Below are positions 1 to 9,860 of a stretch of DNA of 44,114 nt, piece by piece. The stretch is taken from the NCBI GenBank assembly GCA_032718475.1, contig JAUCBJ010003481.1:1-44114 (forward strand). Reading direction: 5' to 3'. Made by a program: the position numbers and the translations under genes. The DNA is from Nemertoderma westbladi. Taxonomy: Eukaryota > Xenacoelomorpha > Nemertodermatida > Nemertodermatidae. The notes under the pieces were generated by a model. The model ran no database searches. It was not told the DNA's origin and was given only the letters and a program-made list of their open reading frames with translations. How positions within the stretch are numbered: the first letter of the stretch is position 1; every line of letters starts with the position of its first letter.

Positions 1-2593
1 AGAATTCAGTCTTCCTTAAATTTATTGTTAATTTATTTTCAATCAGCCAATCAGAAACTTTCTTAGCTTGTGAGTTTACTATGTTTTGTAGCAAAGGAAT
101 ATTTTTGGATGTAGTTGATAACGATGTGTCATCGGCAAATAAAGTTGAATTTAACGATGTTGAATTTGGTAAGTCATTTATATATATCAAAAACATTAGC
201 GGTCCTAAGATTGATCCCTGGGGAATACCGCATAATATAGGCAACACATTAGATTTACCACCAGGAATGGAAACATACTGACTACGGTTTGTTAAGTAGC
301 TGGAAAATAAATTGTGTGGTAAGCCTCTTATGCCATATAGTTCAAATTTTTTTAATAAGATTTTATGGTTGAGTGTATCAAACGCTTTCTTTAGATCTAC
401 AAAAATAACTATACTAGCATCTGAATTATCAAGCGCAGTGCGTAGATTTTCAATCACATTTAATAGAGCATCTGTTGTTTTGATACCTTTCCTAAATCCG
501 TACTGGTTATCTGTTAGAACTGAAAATTTTCGTAAATATGATGTCAATTGAATTTCTAATATATTTTCAAAAATTTTACTAAATACAGGAAGTACAGAAA
601 TGGGGCGGTAATTGCTTGTATCCTTGGGATCTTCCGATTTAAAAACTGGAGTTACTCTGGCTTGTTTAAGGATATCCGGAAAATAACCACCAGATAAAGA
701 AGTATTAATTACGTGAGACAAATGGTGTGATAAACAACTGGCGCTTATTTTAACAAGGGATACTGGAAATGGATCATTTGTGGCAGAACGGTTGTTTAAT
801 TGGAGTAGGAAATACTGAACTTCTACAGGGGAGGTTTCTGTAATTGCAAATGATTTTGAGTTTTTATAATAAATGTGACGTGAGTAATTGGCATTAGTAT
901 GAGGTAAGCGGTTGGCCAGTAAAGGTCCAACGGATGTAAAAAAATTATTAAACTCATTCGCAATGTCGTCTGGGTTTGATAAGTTTTTAACATTACCATC
1001 ACTTGAGTTTACATTTATAGATTTTGGGGCAGATGATGATTTAGAACTTCTATTTAGTGCACTGTTTATAGTTTTCCATGTTTTCCTAATGTCATTTTTT
1101 GCATTTGAAAACCTGTTTTCATAATATTTTTTTTCAGCATTGCGTAGGGTTTTTAATAAAGTGTTCCGATATAACTTATAGCGTTTTGAATTTGATTCTG
1201 TGGGATTAGACATATAAGATCCGTACAGTTTATTTTTGTTTTTAGTGCATCTAATTAATTCTTCAGTCATCCAGGGTTTTTTAGGTTGAAATTTTTTTGG
1301 TATGATTTTAGTTTTAAGATGTTTGTTACATATTTTAAGATAGTCCTCATAGAAAATTTCAAAAACGCGTTTTTTATTAATATTATCCTTCTTATATGTC
1401 CAAGAGCTAGGAGAGGCTATATCGGAAAGAAAAGAAACCTTATTAAAATTTTTAAAGTCATAAATCGTTGACTTATCGCTATCCAAAAAATATGTGTTTA
1501 GGTTTTCAAAAACAGCAAAAGTAGCTAAGTGGTCTGATGTTCCAATTTCAGCCATGAAGACACCAGGCTTCCCAAATATATTACCCATATTTGTTAAGAT
1601 ATGGTCCAATAAAGTTTTAGACCCAGGAGTAATTCTAGTAGCCTGTTTGATTAATTGTGTGTACCCATTTGATGCAATGCAATTTATATAATCATTTGAT
1701 TGTTTAATGTTTTTTAAAAGGTCGTAATTGAAATCACCCAGAATAACTGAATCTTTGTTCTGATTATTTAATTCTTGTAAACATTCTTCAAATTTTCCTA
1801 GAAATAATTCTGATTTAATCGCATCGGAACGATAAATACATCCAACTACGGTAGGCTTCTGTTTTATGCTAGTTTTGATTTCGACCCAAACATTTTCAAA
1901 CAAAGATTCAGTTATTCCTGTAAAAACAGTGGCTGATAGGCATTTTCTAGTTAAAATCATAACACCGCCACGTGAACTTCCTGATTTTCGGTTATCAACA
2001 AAGGGTCCGTCATAATTTTCAATTTTATATAATTCTAGTGGGTCATCGTCAGTTAAGAAAGTTTCTGAAATTGCAATTATATCAAATGGCTTTTGAATTA
2101 AATTTAAATAATTTTTTAGATGTTCGAAGTTACTTTTTACACTCCTTAAATTTACGTGACATACAGATAGTGCAGTATCAGATTTTGGATCATTCGCATG
2201 TTCATTATTATATGATTCCTCAGTATAATAGTCGCCAATATTAAAATTATTGACAATATTATTATGAGGGTCAATATTTGCAAATATGTTATTTAGATTA
2301 TCCACGTCGGGAATTATTTCCAGATCCGAGTTTTGCGTCCAAAATATGTCATCATCATCACTGGCAACGCCACTAAATGGAAAAATATCGTAATGGCAGA
2401 AAATACAGTAAATATCACTGTCGTTACTATTACTGACAGTGGTTTGTATCTGGTCTGCCTGGAGATGCGTACCGCACTGATAATGAAATACACAATTACA
2501 AATTGCACATGATATAGTTAGATCTCTTTGGTTAAATTTAGAAAAACAAAATGAACAATTGAGACTTCTTGGTAGGCAAGGATATGATGTCAT
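1..2593 (-). CDS. LINE-A ORF2: PHD finger, APE endonuclease and reverse transcriptase (3' end outside window)
   Basis: An open frame of 864 codons runs from the ATG at 2593-2591 to the left edge with no stop in any stretch I translated. Residues 13-66 form a Cys4-His-Cys3 PHD-type zinc finger (C13, C16, C29, C32, H37, C40, C63, C66). An APE-type endonuclease follows, with a GDFN motif near residue 285 and the SDH catalytic motif at 353-355. The reverse transcriptase has FVDLKKAFD (motif A, D about 733), GIPQGS at 789-794 and FADD (motif C) at 819-822. This layout fits the CR1/jockey group of non-LTR retrotransposons, which nick the target with APE and reverse transcribe their own RNA. All visible catalytic residues are present, so this may be a young copy. 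The clade is inferred from memory of the families. The start is the first ATG before the zinc finger; upstream is a poly-C run (poly-G on the plus strand) that blocks the frame. Confidence 0.93.
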   Translation of the reverse strand, partial: MTSYPCLPRSLNCSFCFSKFNQRDLTISCAICNCVFHYQCGTHLQADQIQTTVSNSNDSDIYCIFCHYDIFPFSGVASDDDDIFWTQNSDLEIIPDVDNLNNIFANIDPHNNIVNNFNIGDYYTEESYNNEHANDPKSDTALSVCHVNLRSVKSNFEHLKNYLNLIQKPFDIIAISETFLTDDDPLELYKIENYDGPFVDNRKSGSSRGGVMILTRKCLSATVFTGITESLFENVWVEIKTSIKQKPTVVGCIYRSDAIKSELFLGKFEECLQELNNQNKDSVILGDFNYDLLKNIKQSNDYINCIASNGYTQLIKQATRITPGSKTLLDHILTNMGNIFGKPGVFMAEIGTSDHLATFAVFENLNTYFLDSDKSTIYDFKNFNKVSFLSDIASPSSWTYKKDNINKKRVFEIFYEDYLKICNKHLKTKIIPKKFQPKKPWMTEELIRCTKNKNKLYGSYMSNPTESNSKRYKLYRNTLLKTLRNAEKKYYENRFSNAKNDIRKTWKTINSALNRSSKSSSAPKSINVNSSDGNVKNLSNPDDIANEFNNFFTSVGPLLANRLPHTNANYSRHIYYKNSKSFAITETSPVEVQYFLLQLNNRSATNDPFPVSLVKISASCLSHHLSHVINTSLSGGYFPDILKQARVTPVFKSEDPKDTSNYRPISVLPVFSKIFENILEIQLTSYLRKFSVLTDNQYGFRKGIKTTDALLNVIENLRTALDNSDASIVIFVDLKKAFDTLNHKILLKKFELYGIRGLPHNLFSSYLTNRSQYVSIPGGKSNVLPILCGIPQGSILGPLMFLIYINDLPNSTSLNSTLFADDTSLSTTSKNIPLLQNIVNSQAKKVSDWLIENKLTINLRKTEF

Positions 2594-2600
2594 CGGGATA

Positions 2601-2632
2601 GTGGGGGTGGGGGGGGGGGGGGGGGGGGGTGG
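2601..2632. repeat. Poly-G/poly-C tract
   Basis: A run of 21 G (2609-2629) sits inside a slightly longer G-rich stretch just upstream of the LINE-A ORF2 start. Such tracts slip easily, so its length may be polymorphic or mis-assembled. Confidence 0.9.
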
Positions 2633-2835
2633 TAATTAGAGTAACAGAAGGAGCAGGATAGGATAGGGGTTTTTGGCATAGAGAAAAGGGGTAGGATAAG
2701 AAACAGTACGTAATTCGGGTGGAACAACACAATACAATAGGCTGCAGGTAATACTGCAAGACCAACAACTACAATGATAAGCATAATAAGATAAGTTAAA
2801 TTAAGCTTTGAAAAATATTTGAGTAAACGATCTTT

Positions 2836-3160
2836 CTCAGACTTTAAGACTTACGAGCAGAATGGTACTTACATGGTACATACTTACAGAATGGTACATA
2901 CAAATTGAAAAAAAGGTGTACTTATTCATATTCAGGTCGGGAAAATTTAACTTTAGCTTTACGATAGATAAACAATCTCGAAAAAAATAAAATAAAAAAA
3001 TATAGACGTTTAAGTTTAGCTTTAAGACTTCGAGCATATTACAAACAGAATGGTACTGTACATACACTTTAACATACAGACGGAAAAATATCTCCTTCCT
3101 TATTCATGTTCACATCGGAAAAATTTATAACACTGGCTCTAAGTTTACAATTTCTAGAGT
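2836..3160. repeat. Imperfect two-copy tandem repeat between LINE-A ORFs
   Basis: Two diverged copies of about 170-180 bp lie head to tail (about 2836-3000 and 3016-3160). Each holds the words agactt..cgagca, agaatggtac, tattcat and cgg(g/a)aaaattt in the same order. They fall in the 660-bp gap between the two minus-strand LINE ORFs and code for nothing visible. Minus-strand ORFs here are spurious. Confidence 0.5.
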
Positions 3161-3255
3161 AAATAACATACTGAATGTTACATATTATTCTCCGCGGATC
3201 ACTGATACAGTATATACAGGCCTACTAGACTACCAACTCCGTAAGGGTTTAGGGT

Positions 3256-4116
3256 TTAAGGATTCGATTCAGCATCCGAGGTAAGTGGTTCGTAAAGGTT
3301 GCTTACTACACGCGAACGGTTTGTGGTGCGCCGTAATGATGAGAGGCGATCGACATCAGGATTCTTCTCCTTAGCAACTGAGGAGGAACGAAGTTGTTGC
3401 TTTAAGGAATCGACGTCGTCCTCGTTGTTGATTTTGGTGGGTGAACTGGATGCCGTAAGCCGAACATAGATCGATCCGTAGCGAGAATATGCAGCGTGGA
3501 TATCTTTATTATGCTTAAGCGATAGGGCTTTCTTAAGCAGGCTCGCACGGCGTGTAGTGAGGTGTTCAGACAAATAGACACCCTTAGGAAGTTTGCTCTT
3601 ATTCGCAAAGAGAACTACGCGTTGGGTGTGGCCAAGGAAACGTATAATTAAAGGGCGGATACGATCTTTGTAAGTTGAGCTGACACTACTTTTGCCACTG
3701 GTGGCCGGACCGAGGCGGTGAATAATGTCGATAAAGTTGCGAGGTACGCCGAGGGAGACGATAAGGTTCACGGCCTCGGTTCTATCTTCATCGGGATCCG
3801 ACCGTTCTTTAAGACCGTGGATAAGTACATTGTGCTTCCGCAGATACTGGGCGAGCTCGTCGTTTTCCGATTTAAGAACAACGTTTTCAACTTTTAGTTT
3901 ATCTACTTCATCCTTCAGTGAGTCGTTGTCGAACCGGAGCTCTTTAATGAGCTCAGGAATATTTGCTAGTGGAACAAGCTGGGTTTTAATATCTATTAGT
4001 TCTGTCTGGATATTTCCGACTGATTCATTTAATGTAGCGAGCATGGAAGCAAGTCTATCAAGTTTGTCAGAGCCTTGCGTTATCGACTTATCGATGATTT
4101 TTCCCGTGGGCCCCAT
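3256..4116 (-). CDS. LINE ORF1 protein (coiled coil plus RRM-like nucleic-acid-binding core), intact
   Basis: This is a complete 286-residue frame. Residues about 20-95 are a charged heptad-like coiled coil (KLDRLASML to NDELAQYLRK). A core beginning HNVLIHGLKE at 95-104 and continuing to HRLGP near 133 resembles the RRM/C-terminal part of L1-type ORF1 proteins. The C-terminus is basic and Ser/Arg-rich. ORF1 proteins trimerise through the coiled coil and coat the element RNA. It lies upstream of LINE-A ORF2 on the same strand, but the 660-bp gap is large for one element. It could therefore be the ORF1 of LINE-A with a divergent spacer, or the end of a second LINE. The ATG at 4116 is the only start before the coiled coil. 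Confidence 0.85.
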   Translation of the reverse strand: MGPTGKIIDKSITQGSDKLDRLASMLATLNESVGNIQTELIDIKTQLVPLANIPELIKELRFDNDSLKDEVDKLKVENVVLKSENDELAQYLRKHNVLIHGLKERSDPDEDRTEAVNLIVSLGVPRNFIDIIHRLGPATSGKSSVSSTYKDRIRPLIIRFLGHTQRVVLFANKSKLPKGVYLSEHLTTRRASLLKKALSLKHNKDIHAAYSRYGSIYVRLTASSSPTKINNEDDVDSLKQQLRSSSVAKEKNPDVDRLSSLRRTTNRSRVVSNLYEPLTSDAESNP

Positions 4117-4229
4117 ATTGTTAGTCTGATAGTCTGATGTACCGGTAAGCTTCTAGTCAGTAGTCAGTAGTAGTCAGACAAGCAAGCCTACTCGTTTACC
4201 ATTTTCTTCCGTCACCTACCTGATCGTTC

Positions 4230-4681
4230 AGCGATCAGCGTTCCTTGCTAGATCGTTCTGGGCCTTGATGTTGCATGTGGAGTCTTCCATTATGTTAATT
4301 AATCGGAATTTTGAAACGGCTTTGTGCCATCCTTCCCCCCTCCAGATTTTGTGCAGCCAAACCTGTGCTGGCCACCATGAGTATAATTCCTCCCTCAGCC
4401 CTGATCTTGGCACCAATAACCGTGAATGTGAACGTTTTGCCATATCCACCAGGAGAATTGAGAATTAATTGTTTTGTGCATCCATGACCTGAAGTCTCTG
4501 CATTTACTGCTTGGAAGATCTCCCCACATAGTGCTAACTGTGCCTCGTTCAACTTAGGCTCCAACATGCTGACGATATTTGCCTGTTTAACTGCATCGTA
4601 CCACTCCTCACTAAATACTCTTGTCAACCTCTCCTCGTCATTGATGGCACGCGGCTGTGGCATGTCAGGGAAACTATCCGT
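4230..4681 (-). pseudogene. Helitron PIF1-type helicase fragment, frameshifted
   Basis: The minus strand encodes the start of a Helitron RepHel helicase domain: FPDMPQP, a Walker A-like SPGGYGKTF (GPGGTGKTF in intact proteins) and VASTGLAAQNLEGGR..AQSRFKIPIN, typical of the segment before Walker B. The frame ends at a TAA after KIPIN and resumes in another frame with the family-like IMEDSTCNI. Upstream is a stop (TAG) before RTDSFPDM. About 150 residues of a domain normally over 400 long remain. The Rep nuclease, the rest of the helicase and the Helitron termini were not seen. This is a dead remnant. Confidence 0.85.
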
Positions 4682-4689
4682 TCTCTATA

Positions 4690-5300
4690 TTTTGAGCTAT
4701 TATGGTAATACTGTACTCTGGATAACGATACATAAAAATAATAATAGACCTACTGTTTAACGATTCAATAAATTTAATATTATGTAATTTACATTCAATA
4801 TCTTACCTTGATCACGGTTCATAATTCTGTTATCCATGAAGGAGATTTGCGTGTTCGGGAGATAAATCCAATGCTAAAAGTTTCAGCTTCCATTTCATTA
4901 TAAAGTAAAAATAAATTGTATTTCAGAACGGCTTCTCAAAAAAACATAATTTATACTTACAGTGACCTACCTATATTCTTACTGATGATACTTGAATGGC
5001 AATGCAATTCGTTTACTGGGGATTGGAAGCAATTGGTTTGAGAAATTGTGCTTGACCTTTGATTGGCATTGTTATCCTTCAATGCCAATATAATGGTAAT
5101 AATCCGTTTATTAACAGCTGGTGATTATGGAAACAACTCTTCTTACACTACTGTATTAGCAATTTATTCCCAACTCAACAATCATAATAATGTGCTTGAC
5201 CTTTGATTAGCATTGTGAATTAGAAATAACAGGGAGATATTATCAATTTAGCAACTTTGTAGTAGTAGTAGTAGTAGTAGTAGTCGTCGCAGTACTTTTG
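4690..5300. other. Intergenic AT-rich stretch with short repeats
   Basis: No gene was recognised. A 25-bp word starting gtgcttgacctttgatt occurs at 5048-5072 and 5192-5216 with one mismatch, which may be a small repeat or a decayed target duplication. A (GTA)n microsatellite occupies 5259-5284. Confidence 0.55.
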
Positions 5301-5890
5301 AGCTATTATATTAGTAGGATGTGGTAGACCGGAATGTAAATGGTGCAATATGCCTTTTTGAAAACGGAAGAGGTGAGCTCGGAATTGGTAACATCTACCA
5401 GGTTGTCTTTAATACAGTTGACAATTTGAATAAGAAGACTAGGAAATGTAAAAGTTGGGGTTGTGCGAAGCCAGTAAACAAGCTTTGTGACTTCTAAACA
5501 GTTCTTTAGCAAGAAGAAGGCATCCTGGTTACATAGGCATTTGACATTTATTGAATTATGTTACCAGTGACAGACTTGTTTAGATATAGACCAATATAAT
5601 AATTATTCACTCTGTGATTTATGAATAATATTAGTATTGGTGTTTAGGATCTTAGGATCTTATAGCTTAATTTAGGAACATATGATCTTAAGTCTGGACT
5701 GGAACATAGTGAGATTGGCAAGCTTATTAGTCAATGATTCAATAGCCGTCTTGCCTATTGGGGCCGCAAGGAGGAGGATGTCTCTGTGCAAGGTCCCCTT
5801 CATGTTGGGGAAATCTGTCTGGAATGCCTCCAGTATGTGATCATGCATCGCCTTATCGGTTGTGGAAGACTGTTGTTTCACATTTCTTTA
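5300..5890 (-). pseudogene. LINE reverse transcriptase C-terminal fragment, decayed
   Basis: Two minus-strand segments match, in my recollection, the region after the RT catalytic core of an abundant invertebrate LINE group. The first (5881-5672) has LLLAAPIGKTAIESLTNKL, equivalent to the conserved LGSPIG block. The second (about 5540-5306) has NQDAFFLLKNCLEVTKLVYW and LRTTPTF, equivalent to the conserved ALFLLKNC...LLYxLRTAP block. They are in order but separated by about 130 bp with frame loss. Neither contains catalytic motifs. No host function is expected. Confidence 0.7.
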
Positions 5891-6340
5891 CGTTAAAGCA
5901 AAAGCCTATATCCTCGCAAGCTGATGTGAACTTGATAAGTTCAGGAAGGATGTGTTCCCATTTGCCCAACACTCATCTTTATAATTTATATAGTTGTAGA
6001 AAATATTTTTTCTCAAATCAATTCGAAAATGTGCTATAATTGGACCTATTATCACCCCAGGCCTTTCAAATTGAAGAATAATTTTTTACTCAGAGAGTAA
6101 TTACACTCATATATTTGGCGACTGCTCTATATGCCATTACACTGTCCCGTCTGCTCTGCTCACTATATTACATTATAAATGGAGGTTAGAAATTACTACT
6201 ACTAGGTCAAGCGAGCTCGAAAAATTAAAATTGACATTTTAAATCGGGGTAAGAAACTAGATCCCGATAGCATATAATATACATTTCATAAATTATAACT
6301 TTTGTTAGGCACAGCTTTGCAAACTCTGCAAAACGTTTAA
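5891..6340. other. Unassigned non-coding stretch
   Basis: No gene, long inverted repeat or tandem array was recognised between the LINE fragment and the tRNA-like sequence. Confidence 0.4.
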
Positions 6341-6406
6341 TTGGGATCGAACTGGTGACCTACGTGTTGGCAGTCTGACGCTCTACCCATTCAGCTAGCG
6401 GCTCAG
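6341..6406 (-). repeat. tRNA-like sequence (SINE head or tRNA pseudogene)
   Basis: On the minus strand there is an A-box-like TAGCTGAATGGGTAGAGCG and a B-box-like AGTTCGATCCC about 30 bp later, the spacing of an internal RNA polymerase III promoter. The acceptor stem does not close and the anticodon stem is poor, so I call it a SINE head or pseudogene rather than a functional tRNA. Confidence 0.6.
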
Positions 6407-6462
6407 GTAAAAGATAGACCTCGAAATACTATCTGATACCGTTTCATAAATGTTACACGTTA

Positions 6463-7210
6463 GTGGGAACTTCGCGCAGCACGAGGCTCAGTTTTGATAC
6501 ACAAATTAACACTACTACTACTACTACTACTACTAGTATCGGCATGCTGCATTGCAGCTGCATTTTTATGAATGCTGTGCCGGCTTGTCGACAAAATTGC
6601 GCCGCCACAACTCCCTATCACCCATGACATTTGCTAGATCATCCGCATCTTCAAGACCAGTGTCCTTTAAGATGCGTCTCAAGAAAGTCATGGGCTGTCC
6701 ACCATGCTTATTCACTCCATGAGGCTGCCAAAGTACAAGATTATGCACTGGCTGGTCCTCACGGCGAAAGCAATGTCCTGCGAAGCGGAGGCGATTTTGT
6801 TCTAGTGTCAAGCTTGGGGGAACCAATGAGACACCTCCAATGTTATATAGTGTCTGGTTGGAGATGTGTGCATTGTACTTGACACAATGAACCCGGCGTA
6901 GCATTCATGTGAATGTGCCATCCAGAGATTTGGTATCCTCAGCAGTTAGAGCCCAGCATGGACTCCCATAGAGGAGTACTGGAACTACTGCTGCTCTAAA
7001 TAATCGGACCTAAAGTTTCCGATTAATTCTCGGTGACTTCCAAATCCTGGAAAGCCTATTCAAGGCTGCCCATGCCTTTCCCTTACGTATTCGAAGGTCC
7101 TCACCTGACTTCCAAATTGATTGATGCCAAATTTAAATTAACACACATAACGACAGGTTGATTAATGGTACCCCTACGCTAAGGCTCACTCACTTCGTGG
7201 CTCGCCCCAC
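6463..7210. mobile_element. Decayed long-TIR MITE (same family as 37129-37759) containing a LINE fragment
   Basis: The left end at 6463 reads gtgggaacttcgcgcagcac. The right end (7178-7210) reads cgctaaggct...cttcgtggctcgccccac. Both closely match the ends of the element at 37129-37759 in inverted orientation. A (CTA)n run near 6510-6535 takes the place of the GAC repeats there. The interior is mostly a minus-strand LINE pseudogene, which suggests the LINE inserted into the MITE. Confidence 0.5.
6566..7110 (-). pseudogene. RTE-like LINE C-terminal fragment
   Basis: The minus strand reads VRLFRAAVVPVLLYGSPCW, then after one stop MLRRVHCVKYNAHISNQTLY and LRFAGHCFRREDQPVHNLVL, ending with a PAQHS tail. 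This is the characteristic C-terminal region of an endonuclease/RT LINE (family pattern LLYGSE.W, then RMLR, then RLRFAGHC, then LLWxP). One in-frame stop (between FT and MLRR) and the lack of an RT core show it is a dead 5'-truncated copy. The related 23940-25760 copy carries the same motifs. Confidence 0.8.
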
Positions 7211-8674
7211 ATTTTAATTTTATTCTTCTATATTGCAACGCGAATATAAAAATCAACAACAATGAGCGAAAAGGAGTAAGTAAACGAAAACAAAAAAAAT
7301 GTTCAAAGAACTTGAATAAATTAAAAACACTGCACATGCTGCACACTGCACATACGTGTGTTTTGTATTAACTGATAATAATAACATTAAAGGCAAGTTT
7401 TAAAAAAATGGGGAAAACCTACCAAAAATCGCCCCCAAAAACGGCATAAGATGGAAAAATATTAATAATATTATGTCAAATTATGAAATTAAGATATACT
7501 ACTTTTCAAATGGGTTAAATATCATTTAATATTCACAGCAGATTTTGCTGTTTAAGACTTTGCATCACAAAGCCTTACCTTCTTAAAGTCGTGCTTTTAA
7601 TTCTAAATAATTTTAATTGTAAAAGCAGAAATTGTAATTTCAGTGCTGCGCTGCATACGCTTATTACCATACCGGCAGAAATTTCAAAACAACCTTAACA
7701 TTTAATTATAGATTCTAGTCTTATTTCCACTTTGCGAAGTTTTAAGGAGTGAAAAATGTTGCGAGTCCAGCGTTACTGTGGTTTGCAACTGCACAAGCCC
7801 TCGTCGGATGTAGAATACTAATTACTTATTGGTATTTAAGTTGAGTAATTAATTATAATTGAGCCCATAACCAGACCGTGACCACTCTAACCGAATTGTC
7901 ACTCCATGTTTGTTCACCGGAGAACATATTTTAATGATACTGACGATTTCTGCAAGTTAATTCCGCCACAAATATAACTGCTAAAAACCACATTTATTAG
8001 AACTTAAAAACTAAAAAAGTTCAAGCATGGCAGAAAAAAATATTAATTGAGAGTCAAGTACGCATTACCAGGGCTCTTCGTATGGTATATAAAAAAATAT
8101 CATATATATGTGTATAGATGTATAATAAAATCAATACAATGAAAAACAAAACTCAATATATCAACAAAAAACACAATCTGAAAGAATATCCACTATTAAT
8201 AGTTTCCCGAAATTCAACTATTCTCTTAGAGTCTATTGAGTTTTGCACTAGTTGGCAGAGTTTTAAATTCATTACTTCATTATCATCCTTAATAGTGAAG
8301 GAAAGTGTACTTCTCTTCACTAAAAGCGTGAGATATAACTTAAATGAAACAATAATATTGAGCAAAAAGCATTACTTAATTCTTTATTTCTTAGAATTAA
8401 ATTACAAAATAGGTTTTAATAAATAAACTTCGCTAGATGAAGGTATCTTTATTAGCTAGTTACCGTGGTAGTTATCCCATTCAACTTTTCATTAAACTCT
8501 ATCTGTATTTTCCTTGGGGCGTTTATTTGTTGTTACATTGATTATGGTGTCGATTACGTTTTTTTTTATAATAACGAGATGTCATTAGGTCCCTTAGCGA
8601 GTACAACAACCTCAGATATTATTTCTCGATAGTACAAAATATCTCCTTTTGCACGAAGTTATATCTGCAAACCT
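7211..8674. other. Unassigned AT-rich stretch
   Basis: No gene was recognised. Homopolymer-like and AT-rich sequence dominates. Open frames at 8118-8426 (plus) and its complement look like chance. The right end may include the 5' region of the L2-like LINE. Confidence 0.4.
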
Positions 8675-9115
8675 ATGGCAGTAAGTCATAAGGTTGATTT
8701 TAATGATGAGATTACAGCCAGGAGGGGTGACATGTTTCCCGAAAATGAGGAAATTCTCCTAATACTTATGTTAGTTACCTTGCCGCCGGATAAAAGAGCT
8801 TCAATCTTGCGCAAAGCACATGACCTCCGCAAATCGAAAGTATACAAACATTGCAAACAGAATAACGTCGTTTCCAGTATGAACTCAGAGTGGAGCGGCG
8901 CAGGTTTCAAGCAATGCATCCTGAAAAACGCTTCGTCATTTTTCCGAGAATCTGTAGTTGAGTCAAAATCACCGAAACCGGGTGGAGAATACACTGTGAT
9001 CAATACAACAATGCATCCTGTAACACCACCTACTGTTACTATATCAACCCGGACCCAACAGCAAACCCCCCGATCGCATCGAAATTCCGGAAATATATCG
9101 ACACAAACAGATTGA
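8675..9115 (+). CDS. Unassigned ORF, possibly ORF1/5' region of the L2-like LINE
   Basis: This 146-codon frame opens with MAVSHKVDFNDEITARRG and ends in a low-complexity Thr/Ser/Gln/Arg tail. I do not recognise a domain and see no zinc finger or coiled coil. It lies 40-50 bp upstream of, and on the same strand as, the endonuclease portion of the L2-like LINE, so an ORF1 or leader role is the best guess. Chance coding cannot be excluded. Confidence 0.35.
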   Translation: MAVSHKVDFNDEITARRGDMFPENEEILLILMLVTLPPDKRASILRKAHDLRKSKVYKHCKQNNVVSSMNSEWSGAGFKQCILKNASSFFRESVVESKSPKPGGEYTVINTTMHPVTPPTVTISTRTQQQTPRSHRNSGNISTQTD

Positions 9116-9154
9116 TTGTATACTCCAGAATATGAGTCGAAAATCTTAGATCCT

Positions 9155-9808
9155 ACTTTAACTGCTGTGTGTTTATATATTGCGCGGTCCATTAATAATA
9201 TAGCAGCAGTGTTATAGGACCACATTGTAGACGACAAGGTAGACATTATGGCTATTACAGAGGCCTGGTTGAAAGGAAACGATAGTGATACTGTAACTAT
9301 TAATGAAATTCATGATGAGATCCTTTTTACTTTTTACTTTTTACGATTAATAATTTCTTATTATGGTCTTATTTGTATATACACTTGTGTTTTTAATGCT
9401 GCATTTCAACTTTACCCCGCCTGGTGGTGTATCTTTATGATTATTAATGAAATTTGTCCAATGGGATATACACTTAAACACAATCCCAGGAGTGATAAAC
9501 CGGGTGGTGGTGTCGCCTGTATATATAAATCTGCACTTCAGTTAAAGCAGCACCTTTGCAAAGTTTTATACACAACATTTGAGTATATTGAACTAACTTC
9601 ACAGCATTGTGGGGTTCTAATAAGACTTTTTATTATATCCCGAACGTGTCCTTCTCAAAAAACGGGGTTACGGCTCTACCTGGGCGACTGATTATAGCTG
9701 GAGACTTAAACTTCAATGTGGATGTATGTGACGAGAAAGAAGCCGGTGAATTCCTGGATGTTGTAAATGTAAGTTGTTTTTGTGCTCCACCTATGGGTAC
9801 ATGAACCG
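9155..9808 (+). pseudogene. L2/CR1-like LINE, APE endonuclease portion, broken by insertion
   Basis: The plus strand encodes RSINN..., DHIVDDKVDIMAITEAWLKG, then RSDKPGGGVACIYKS, FEYIEL and RLIIAGDLNFNVDV. These are successive blocks of the L2-type APE endonuclease, including the ITExWL catalytic Glu and GDLN motifs. There is a stop before DHIV, a frame change before RLIIAGDLN and a 144-bp insertion between the first two blocks. The SDH end of the domain is not seen because the minisatellite starts here. It continues functionally at 11643. Confidence 0.82.
9311..9454. mobile_element. 144-bp insertion with 13-bp target duplication
   Basis: The 13-mer tattaatgaaatt occurs at 9298-9310 and 9442-9454. 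The segment between has no counterpart in L2 endonucleases, while the flanking protein blocks join smoothly when it is removed. The insert starts near a TTTTTAC-type tandem (about 9322-9341). Long duplications and a simple-repeat end suggest retroposition, of unknown source. Confidence 0.7.
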
Positions 9809-9860
9809 ACTCAGATAACCTACTACAGATAAATAATCTGCTACAGATAAATCTACAACG

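Noticed and set aside
6341-6406. Functional tRNA gene
   Set aside because: A and B boxes are present, but the acceptor and anticodon stems do not close properly.
8686-9246. 186-aa minus-strand frame
   Set aside because: Antisense to the LINE 5' region, with no recognisable domain.
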